64,000 nt of DNA, from the NCBI GenBank assembly GCA_020137815.1, contig CM035357.1, forward strand, positions 7,977,111-8,041,110. Reading direction: 5' to 3'. Of this stretch, positions 32,163 to 64,000 are shown in pieces. The notes below the pieces were generated by a model, which ran no database searches, was not told the DNA's origin, and worked only from the letters and a program-made list of their open reading frames with translations. Within the stretch, counting starts at the first letter, position 1. Every line of letters starts with the position of its first letter. The position numbers and the translations under genes were made by a program. Origin of the DNA: Hormiphora californensis (lineage: Eukaryota > Ctenophora > Tentaculata > Cydippida > Pleurobrachiidae).

Positions 32163-33029
32163 CAGTCGGACCCCGATTTAGGGGCCCCCGATTTAGTGGC
32201 ACCCCGATTTAGGGACAGGATTTTTTCCCCCAAAAATTTTTTGAATTTTTTTGTGAAATTTTTTGTGAAATTTTTTTGAAAATTTTTCAAAAAGATGCCA
32301 GCCACGTCCGAATCGTGTTTCGAATCAGTGAATCTTATCGCATGTCCTGCTGCTAATCAGACGGTTCGGAACCAACCGATACGTGATCCCCATGGGGCCA
32401 TTGAATAACAAGTTCATCAAGCGTCAAAATTTCGATTCGATGGGGATCACGTTTCGATTCGTTCCGAACCGTCTAATTAGCAGCAGGACATGCGATAAGA
32501 TGCACCGATTCGAAACACGATTCGGAAGTGGCTGGTATACCTTTAAAAAAATTTAAAACTTTTTTGCAAAATTTTACAGTACGATTCTCAATGCTTTGAT
32601 CGGTGCTCCCCATAAATTTTGAGAGAAAAAGTTATTTTGAAATTTGATACTTCCTCACCCGCTTAGGGTGCCCCGATTCGGCATGGTATCACGTATCGGT
32701 TCGTTGCGAATCCGCTAATTAGACAGGACATCCAGTAAGCTGCACCGATTCGAAACACAAATCGGCCGGGCTGGTGTAACTTTTTCAAATTTTTTTGAAA
32801 AAAAAACTATTTTATATTTTTCTATTTCTAATCAGAAATGATGATGTCATCAATACATGAATATTGCAGATAACAGTTAGAGGTGTCTTTAGTCTTAATA
32901 ATATAGCATTTTGGGCATAAAATAGGTTTTTATGGGCCAAATATATGGCTCACCCCGATTTAGTGGACACCCCGATTTAGTGGACAAGACCCTTTCCCCC
33001 GAGGGTGTCCCTAAATCGGGGTCCGACTG
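32163..33029. mobile_element. pogo/Tc1-type MITE with TA duplication, long copy
   Basis: The ends CAGTCGGACCCCGATTTAGG and its complement are flanked by TA (32161-32162 and 33030-33031). CCCCGATTTAG motifs are repeated near both ends. The interior holds further inverted repeats (CGATTCGAAACACGATTCGG type). The CAGT start with TA duplication is typical of pogo-like elements. A 172-bp deletion derivative lies at 47239. Confidence 0.9.
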
Positions 33030-33262
33030 TACTACGAAACTAGAGGGCTATACAGGCCAGTATAAGGACCCCGCAAACCTCTAGAGACTTATAGGGGGCC
33101 CTAAAGAAGTTCCCTTCAGCAGTATATTTTTTTGTATTTTTTTGTATTTTTTTGTATTTTTTGTACGGAAAAAGCAGGGAATTTTGGTTATTTTTTTGTA
33201 CGGACCGTACAAAAAAATACAAAAAAATACAAAAAAATAGGTTGGTACCCCCCCTAGTGCAC

Positions 33263-33627
33263 AAATGGTGCCTCATCGTGGTGAAGATGAACGCGCACTA
33301 TCGTTCGGCGATTTAACCTATTCTGGGGAAACCCAGTACCGTAAGACTGGTACAGTAGTACTAGTGCGCCTGCTGTTGGTGGTGACCTTCATGCTCTTTA
33401 TCGAAACAGTTCTCGTCTGTCGACTCGTATCTTCCAATGGAAGGGCACTACTAGGGGGTACCGGGGAAACCCGGCGCTACCTTGGTGGGGCCTGACCGGG
33501 AGATCGAGCACGGCGCTCTGGGCAGCCATGTGTGTTGGTGACCTGAGGAGAGAACTGTGAAATCTAGGGAACGCTGCTCCCCAACGACAGCAAGTGGGTG
33601 GAAGTACGGGAGGTACACGACACACAC
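33263..33627 (+). other. Segment between element A and minisatellite array 2
   Basis: A 76-codon plus frame (33265-33495) runs through GACGAG-rich sequence and includes a hydrophobic stretch (VLVRLLLVVTFMLFIETVLV). No family was recognised. This may be the rest of the LINE interrupted at 31324. A short CA run at 33619-33635 leads into array 2. Confidence 0.3.
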
Positions 33628-33980
33628 ACACACACCCCCTCCCCTGAATTGTCTAGTGTAACAACTATCACCCCTGCCCCTGAATTGTCTAGTGTAACAA
33701 CTATCACCCCTGCCCCTGAATTGTCTAGTGTAACAACTATCACCCCCTCCCCTTAATTGTCTAGTGTAACAACTATCACTGCACCCCTGCCCCTGAATTG
33801 TCTAGTGTAACAACTATCACCCCTGCCCCTGAATTGTCTAGTGTAACAACTATCACCCCTGCCCCTGAATTGTCTAGTGTAACAACTATCACCCCCTCCC
33901 CTGAATTGTCTAGTGTAACAACTATCACCCCCTCCCCTGAATTGTCTAGTGTAACAACTATCACCCCCTCCCCCGCAGTG
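33628..33980. repeat. 36-bp minisatellite, array 2 (about 9-10 units)
   Basis: The units are the same as at 26991-27868, including the same rare CTTAATTG...ACTGCACCCC variant. The array ends CCCCGCAGTG, where array 1 has a CCCCGCAGTA unit near its own end. Confidence 0.95.
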
Positions 33981-34139
33981 GCTAGTGGCCTTGTTGATGT
34001 TCCTGAACTTGGTGTGGGTGCTGACCTCCTAACTGATACTACCTCCCTCTCCGAGATCGTGGCAATGATCGAGCAAATGGGCCTCTCCCATATATTAGTT
34101 AGTGATGCTTTCTATTCTCCAACTAGGAAACAAAGCTAG
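33798..34139 (+). CDS. Candidate C-terminal exon with 12-residue S/T/P repeats
   Basis: The plus frame runs through array 2 as ELSSVTTITPAP repeats and continues into non-repeat sequence, VASGLVDVPELGVGADLL then LSEIVAMIEQMGLSHILVSD, to TAG at 34137-34139. The unique tail has ordinary protein composition and a helical pattern, so the repeat may be the mucin-like part of a real protein whose 5' portion is array 1 or was lost. There is no start or splice evidence, so this stays a candidate. Confidence 0.35.
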   Translation: MSSVTTITPAPELSSVTTITPAPELSSVTTITPSPELSSVTTITPSPELSSVTTITPSPAVASGLVDVPELGVGADLLTDTTSLSEIVAMIEQMGLSHILVSDAFYSPTRKQS

Positions 34140-34479
34140 TGAGAGAGGTGACGACTTGTAGATCTCTGACAGACACACACTGACAGACACACACTGACAG
34201 ACACACGTCACACACTGACAGACAGTGGACAAACAATGACGTCACAGGAGGCCAACTTTACAGAAAACTGAATAAACTGTGCTCAAGAAATAGAGCGCTG
34301 GTAAGCGCTGACAGTTTAAAGAATCTCTGTTCACAGGCGGAACGTTTCAGATCAATTCAAGTCTGAACACCGTATGGGGGATTACACTAGATCCGAAATG
34401 GTGGACGTGATGTCAGCAATTATATGTCACTAGAACTATAAGAGTGTATCGTATAGTGTGAACTGTGACCCTTTCACTA
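34140..34479. other. Intergenic stretch with ACAGACACACACTG repeats
   Basis: Short tandem CTGACAGACACACA units lie at about 34168-34225. AATAAACTG at about 34271 could be a polyadenylation signal for the candidate exon above. Nothing else was recognised. Confidence 0.4.
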
Positions 34480-35402
34480 GTGCGAGTGGGGGGGTAATCA
34501 TGGTGACAAATGGTGACAAATGGTGACATATGGTGACTCATCTGACCATTTGGGGTATGTCACCATCACCATTTGTCACCATTTGTCTCCATTTTTCACC
34601 ATTTGTCTCCATTTGGCACCATTTGTCACCATTTTTTGACGAAATTTGCGGATTTCGGGAGGATTTCTAAAAATTTTCTAACATTTATTGATTTCCTTCC
34701 AATATATGTCGATGTTACCCTAATTATGAGTAAATATCCCTATTCAAAAATAAATTAGTGCTAAAATCCTAAATTTAGGATTTTTAGGTTTTTTTAAGGT
34801 TTTTTTGCTTCAGAAACAACCTAGAACAAAATAAATACAACCATCTTTCTCGGCGTGAAATTCTGCTTCGATTATAGTGGCTATAAACCTATCTATGACG
34901 TAAAGTTCAGAAGTTACCCTAAAAAATCCCAAAAGGGTACATCTTTTAGGCTACCGGGCGAAGCTTGTTATGTTCTAACCCTCCGCCCGAAACACAGTCT
35001 AGCTAGGCAAGGCGAAGCTATTGTCAGAACACCATGTTATAGGTACTCGTATTGATGAGAAAATCATTTTAGTGAACTCTATTTTGATCTGCGATATCTG
35101 TGTAACGAATAAAACCCACGTTGAGGGTGTGCCTCTCTTGCGCAACACATAAAATGGCAATTAACTATTTACGACCCCTTAATTACATTGAATCGACTTG
35201 AAACTTCATATTTCGTCATCATCCACTGGTAGAAGTGCTCTAGTTTGCTTATAATTGCCATAAAATATCATATTATGCCTCTAGGAAGCTCTAGAAAAAA
35301 TGGTGACAAATGGTGACTCATCTCGAAAATTTGGTCATGTCACCATCACCATTTGTCACCATTTGTCTCCATTTGTCACCATGATTACCCCCCCGTGCGA
35401 GT
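34480..35402. mobile_element. Non-autonomous DNA transposon with G7 ends and 8-bp target duplication (element B)
   Basis: The element is 34488-35394 (907 bp), starting GGGGGGGTAATCATGGTGAC and ending in the complement. The perfect 8-bp duplication GTGCGAGT lies at 34480-34487 and 35395-35402. Both ends carry several copies of ATGGTGACAA / TTGTCACCAT and an inner CATCTGACCATTTGG-like block. No transposase is encoded. Confidence 0.93.
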
Positions 35403-35693
35403 TGTATTGTAAGAGTTTATCAAGACAGCCCTTCAACATGTGATACCGTTTAATTTATTACCTTCTACTTTTCTATATATCTCAAACTTTTATGAAACAA
35501 GATTGTGTTTTGCTTTCGAGTCTTCCAGACTCTTGTTACGAATTGAAACTGCTCAGATTTCCCAAAATTTTGGACCCAAATATCATTCCTAATCCCCTCG
35601 GCCCTCTCCCTCACCCTCCCTCTCCTTCTCCCCTCCCTCACCCTCCCTTACAGCTCTCCCTCACCCTCCCTCACTCTCCCCTCTCACTGTAGG

Positions 35694-38507
35694 ATGGGAT
35701 TGCTGCTCAATCTCACGACAGCTGAAGCAGTAACAAAAACTGAGAAACCAGCATCAACAACAGTCAGTAAACCAGCAAAACGGAAGAAGCCTACAAAACC
35801 AGCTTTCTCAGATGGTCCTATAACACCCTCATCTGGTACTCAGAATAGTGGAGGTGGTGGTAGTTCCAATCTATCATCCTCTCTTTTTACTGGAAATCCA
35901 ACGATCCCTGAACTTCCAAACACCGCTCCAGAGTTGGAGCCAGTCCAAGTTTTTGAAACAAGTTCCTTTGATAGCCTGGACATCAGTGGAAATATTAAGG
36001 GTAACCTAGCAACAGAATTCAAATGTCCCACAATGACACGAGTTCAGCACGAGGCAATACCAAGGATACTATCCAGACGAGATGTCCAAGTTAAATCACC
36101 CACTGGATCTGGTAAAACCCTGGCCTATGCCATACCAGTACTCCACAGACTACAAGCACTGACACCTGCAATAACCAGGGCTGATGGCCTATACGCTGTG
36201 GTTGTTCTACCTACAAGAGAGTTGGTGCTGCAGACGTATGGGGTATTTAGTAAACTGTGTAGGGCCCACGTTAGAGTAGTGCCAGGAATGTTGATGGGTG
36301 GGGAGAAGAAGAAGAGCGAGAAAGCACGACTGAGGAAGGGTGTTAACATTCTCATCAGCACACCCGGTAATTGCTCTTTGTTAACTATCTCTGTGTTAAC
36401 ACCCCCCCGTGTTAACTATCTCCACGCTAACACCCCCACGTTATCTACCATGTGTATGTTAACCCCCCCCCCCCCGCGTTATCTACCATGTTAACATCCC
36501 CCTCACATTCAGGCAGGTTAGCTGACCATCTCAGCAGTACAAGTTGTCTAAGTTTAGAACGGACCCAGATGCTGGTACTAGATGAATGTGATAAACTGAT
36601 AGAGATGGGTTTCATGAAGGATATCAGACAAATTGTAAACAAATGCAGGGAAGGTAAATCAAAACACAGGTCATCAGGAATCGGTAATTTTAGACATACC
36701 GGCCTCTTAATTCAGCCCTGCTAAAGTTCTGAACCGACCCTTCTCTCTCCCAGGGAAGGCTATTCGACCCCAGACAATCCTCCTCTCTGCAACAATAACG
36801 TCTGGTGTTGAAGATCTTTCTGAGCTATCCCTGGTAGATCCTGAGATGGTAGATACTGGATCTGATACCGTTACCTACAGTATACCTGATACTTTAGCAC
36901 AACATTTCATGATCCTACCCACCAAGCTAAGGCTGGTTTCATTGCTTAGCTTCCTCGCTGAGAAGAGAACCAAAAAAGTGATAGTGTTTGTGTCGTGTAA
37001 AGACAGCGTCGAGTTCCATTATCAAATCACATCTGCCGGTAAGAGGTTGGGATTATTATAAGCGCTGTCTTTTGGAGAGGGCTTGGAAATGGCATGGAAT
37101 GGGGGAGTAGTTGTTGGGTTAAAATGGAGACATTGCGCCCCCAATCCCCATTGGGTATGATATCCCCTCTTTTCTCTCCCTCCTGCACTGTCCTCTCACG
37201 ATATCGTGCGTGCTACTTCTAGTTAGGGATGGGGGCGAACTCATTCTCTCCTACCCCCTTCCCAAAAAGAGAGGGGAGATTGCACCCAACACCCTCCCAA
37301 TATCTCTTTCTCAGTGTTTACAAGGTATTTTGGCGAGGAGAAGTTCACCCTTTTAAAACTGCATGGAAGTATGGAGCAGAGTGAGAGGGTCCCTGTTTAC
37401 AACAAGTTTAATGGCTGCTCTGCTGGAATTCTCTTCACAACAGATGTCGCCGCAAGGGGCCTCGATTTACCGGTAATTAAGATTTGTGTGTCTTGTCATC
37501 CGCTGTTGTAAAGAAGGAGAGTCGTTCTTGGTCCGCACTATTCCTGATCTATATCTCACCACTAATAGCATTACAACCCACTGCCAGGAAGTATCATGGA
37601 TTGTGCAGTATGACGGGGCTGCCTCAGTGAAAGACTATGTTCATCGTGTAGGGAGGACTGCTAGGGCAGGTACTGCTGGGAAGGCCCTTCTTTTCTTACA
37701 CCCTAGTGAGGAAGGATACGTAGAGATCCTCAGAGGGGAACAAATAAAGATAAAACAAGCGAAACATGAGAGATGTATGAAGAAATTGTGTGAGGTTAGT
37801 TGATACTTTTCAACTTCTGACATCTGTGATCTGTCTCGTTCATCACATTAATTACACCATTTCCCCAGTTTACGGAATCTAAAAGACCTGAGAATGCTGC
37901 CTCAGAGGTCCAGAGATTTGTAGAGAACCACTGTAAGGAACGTGAAGCGAAGGGTGTCTCGATCAGAGGTACCTTATTTTGATTTTAGTCATGGAAGCGA
38001 GAATTCCTCCCCCACAAGTGTTCGAATGTTCTCGCACCGCCTTTTTGCCACCGGTCACGCTTTGAATCCCCAATGCCTGGAACGCGCGAATCTCTATTTG
38101 TGGGACTGGGCGCGCGAAGAAAGCGCGTTACACATTGCGTGGGAAAATTCGCCCCCTTTCAGCGCTAAGACAACCTCTCTAATTATACCACTTTTTCAGG
38201 TTTTCAATCATACGTGCGGAGCTACAAGACGTCATTCATGAAGGACAAATTCGCTGATTTGCATCTTGGGCATGTTGCCAAGACTTTCGGTTTAACAGAA
38301 GCTCCCTCTGCATTCCTCCACAAAAACCTTACAAGAAAGAAACAGGTTGAAGCGAGGAAGGAACATCTGTTTGAGAGAACGGAAAAGAAACATCCAGGGG
38401 AAGGAGAGAAGAAGAAGAAGACAAAGAGAAAGTTGAATTTAGTGAGTGATAATGACATGGCAGGACTAGCAGTGTTAGCTGGTCCAAGAACCAAGAAGGC
38501 AAAGTAG
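35694..38507 (+). CDS. DDX31: DEAD-box RNA helicase DDX31 (Dbp7 family), 7 exons
   Basis: Exons: 35694-36366, 36513-36653, 36754-37038, 37315-37472, 37588-37794, 37869-37968 and 38200-38507. Phases agree, giving 623 residues from the ATG at 35694. Motifs in order: SLFTGNPTIPEL, SPTGSGKTLAYAIP (motif I), VVLPTRELVLQTY (Ia), GVNILISTPG, VLDECDKLIEMGF (motif II, DECD rather than DEAD), LLSATI (III), KLHGSMEQSERV, TDVAARGLDLP (V), YVHRVGRTARAG (VI), and the C-terminal LHLGHVAKTFGL typical of the family. The tail is lysine-rich. DDX31/Dbp7 works in nucleolar assembly of the large ribosomal subunit. The sequence before the ATG ends in CTCTCACTGTAG, a good acceptor, so an upstream exon with a longer N-terminus is possible. 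Confidence 0.94.
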
Positions 38508-39017
38508 GGCTGCTGTTTTTTTAAAAGAGGGACACTTTGAATTGTTTTATCCGTTTAAAAGTAGTAGGGTGGAGTAGTGTGTGTAATGTAAACCCTGTTT
38601 TAACGACCGTTTAATTTATTTCCAGGACAAACTAACCAAATTTGTCCATCCTGAATGAACAGCCTTTTGTTATCTCACGGGCACTGGAAACATGTAGCTC
38701 CTCCACTGGAAAGAAACAACTTTCTAGCAATACCAAGCTCACACCAGGCCGCATACTAGTAGTAGCAATACCATGAAACACACATCTAAATGTAAAAGAT
38801 AAAAGGTTTATACACAATTTCTACACGATAAAATGTTGTTCACATACGCTGACACACACACACACATAACTAAATGAAGGTTATAATTTCTGAATATGTT
38901 TCTTTATCACTATTTCTCCTGTACAATATCCCATCTTTTACATGCACGAAATAGAGGGTATCCCGTGTCAGAATCTTTACTGTCGGGCGAATATTGTCTC
39001 TATGTCACTCGCTCCCT
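38508..39017. other. Tail-to-tail region between DDX31 and LOXHD1
   Basis: No gene was found. The region must hold both polyadenylation sites. Minus-strand AATAAA-like sequence is present near 38615 (plus-strand AATTTATTTC), and a CA run lies at about 38852-38866. Confidence 0.5.
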
Positions 39018-62819
<23,802 letters not shown>

Positions 62820-62821
62820 TC

Positions 62822-63438
62822 TGAAAAAAAGGTAATGGTCAGACAAAGCACACCAAGATGGGTTGCGGATACCACATGTTAATATTACCTCTATTTTGGA
62901 TTGCTATGTGATTACCGGAGTGGCGTTTCAAAACGACACTGTCTGGAACCTCAATATACAAAGGATCTTCTACAACAAAACATTGCGATCCCATCACATC
63001 CTTAAATCAATATCATTATTATTAATTAATAATTCTATAATATAACATTCCAAAAAATCGATAATGAGCATTTCCTGAACACTTTCGAAAATGCTCATTT
63101 ATCAGTAATTTAAATCGAAATTAAGATAGAGTTAAATTGGCAAACCCAAATTAATGGACAACCCAAGGGGGGAGACACACTGAAGTTGAGCGCACCCGTC
63201 CAAATCTCAACCTCGCGACACACACTGAAGTTCGAAGTTTCGCGGAAAAGTTCGAAGTTTCGCGAAAACCCGGTTTCGGCTGAGAAATCATTTGTAAGAT
63301 GCTAACTTATTTACTGGTACATCTATCGAGGTGTCCTTTATCCATACCGAGTCAACTTCACCGTTTTTATTTTTTTTGTCAATTGGGACAACTGTGAGCG
63401 TAACATTCCTTGTGCCTGTCACAGACCTTCCTGGCCGC
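62822..63438. other. Region upstream of the first LOXHD1 coding exon
   Basis: No coding frame was recognised. A repeated GTTCGAAGTTTCGCG motif occurs at about 63230-63265. A 5' non-coding exon and promoter are expected here or further right but could not be placed. Confidence 0.4.
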
Positions 63439-63690
63439 TCACTCCAAAACTTTCCCTAATTCTCCGGCAAAACCTCCCGATGTGGAGATTGGAGAATACG
63501 AGAGGCGTGAAAGAACCCTGCTCCACTTCTTGCACCCTTCGCATATATCCAAGTTTCTTTTGATTTTGATGCTGTATATACAGGTTCGTACTTCGTGATG
63601 GGCACCTTCAGGTAGGATGGGGGCTGGGGCATTTGGATGGAAAACCCGTACATCCATGAAACTGGCCTGCATGTCAGACCACAAGCCACG
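63439..63690 (-). pseudogene. Retrotransposon protein fragment, frame-broken
   Basis: The minus strand reads FMDVRVFHPNAP, then in another frame PSYLKVPITKYEPVY, then in the first frame LSRLSYSPISTSGGFAGE. This is the layout of a domain commonly found beside reverse transcriptases in cnidarian and fish retrotransposons (F-F-D-V-R-V-F-N-P...S-Y...E-x-x-K...F-T-P-L-V-F-S-x-x-G-G). The fragment is short and shifted twice, so it is dead. Confidence 0.6.
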
Positions 63691-63744
63691 ACACTCGACA
63701 GACTATGTCCATTCGTGCTTCAGCTTTGATATTTGCAGGTTGAA

Positions 63745-64000
63745 TCCGTCACAGGGCAACATTGGCTGTTCAGTTGGCAAATGCTGCTGGCCCCCGATAA
63801 GGCAGCGCTTTTCAAGCTGTTCAGTTGAAAAAAACAGTTTTTTTTACTCTAAACTTTTTATTTTGCATGATACAATTAAATGGCAACATACAATACGCGC
63901 GCATAGTTTTAGAACGCGCCGCGCGCATACTTTGCGCGTTCAAATTTTAATGACGTCATCATCATTATAATTATTTGTAGTTATTAGTTATAAAACAAGG
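63745..64000. repeat. Dispersed repeat shared with 18585-18635
   Basis: TTGGCAAATGCTGCTGGCCCCCGAT and AAGGCAGCGCTTTTCAAG match the block inserted in GPCR copy 2, and GCGCGC-rich sequence follows as it does there. The element runs out of the window. Confidence 0.7.

Larger units (their letters stand above)
31317..33262. mobile_element. Non-autonomous DNA transposon with G7 ends and 8-bp target duplication (element A)
   Basis: The element is 31325-33254, starting GGGGGGGTATCAACC and ending GGTTGGTACCCCCCC. The 8-bp duplication TAGTGCAC lies at 31317-31324 and 33255-33262. The inverted ends also share GTACGGTCCGTAC and TACAAAAAAA motifs. It carries no transposase but holds a tRNA-like segment and a nested pogo-like MITE (32163-33029). 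An 8-bp duplication is known for hAT, P and Merlin transposons; the GG start is more like Merlin than hAT. Confidence 0.88.

Overview
This window is eukaryotic nuclear DNA from an invertebrate animal. It has introns of a few hundred bases, canonical GT-AG splice sites, animal-specific genes (LOXHD1, ATRIP, a rhodopsin-like GPCR, kringle, SRCR-like and ephrin-receptor-like cysteine-rich domains) and dense DNA transposons, LINE fragments and microsatellites. A cnidarian or another early-branching or marine invertebrate fits best, but the species cannot be named from the sequence.

Layout. At 1-2573 (minus) lies the 5' part of a secreted cysteine-rich repeat protein with many frame breaks. At 2595-9958 a 7.36-kb Polinton/Maverick-like element, with terminal inverted repeats of about 420 bp and a perfect 6-bp target duplication, sits 15 bp upstream of that gene's start codon. 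At 11959-14291 (plus) are a cysteine-rich/kringle protein and an SRCR-like secreted protein. At 14580-21266 a recent tandem duplication carries two copies of a two-exon GPCR; the second copy has two frameshifts. At 21637-22605 is an intact LINE-ORF1-like protein. At 23541-26218 are DNAJC19/TIM14 (2 exons) and ATRIP (7 exons). From 26.9 to 35.4 kb there is a transposon-rich block: two arrays of the same 36-bp minisatellite, a broken LINE with RNase H, a 1.15-kb foldback element, and nested DNA transposons. At 35694-38507 is DDX31 (7 exons). From 39018 to 62819 (minus) is a LOXHD1 orthologue of about 39 exons and 17 PLAT domains, its introns filled with microsatellites, nested MITEs and a second, broken LINE-ORF1-like copy. 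The last kilobase holds a transposon protein fragment and a repeat also seen at 18.5 kb.

How the genes work. DNAJC19 acts in mitochondrial protein import, ATRIP in the ATR checkpoint, DDX31 in nucleolar ribosome assembly, and LOXHD1 is known from hair-cell mechanosensation in vertebrates. They are ordinary neighbours, not an operon. DDX31 and LOXHD1 converge tail to tail.

The most notable findings are the compact Polinton-like element without a visible DNA polymerase, a group of non-autonomous elements with G-run ends and perfect 8-bp target duplications (four dated by their duplications), and three-level nesting of transposons in one LOXHD1 intron. Scattered single-base indels, several in homopolymers, mean that some broken frames may be sequencing or assembly errors rather than true pseudogenes.
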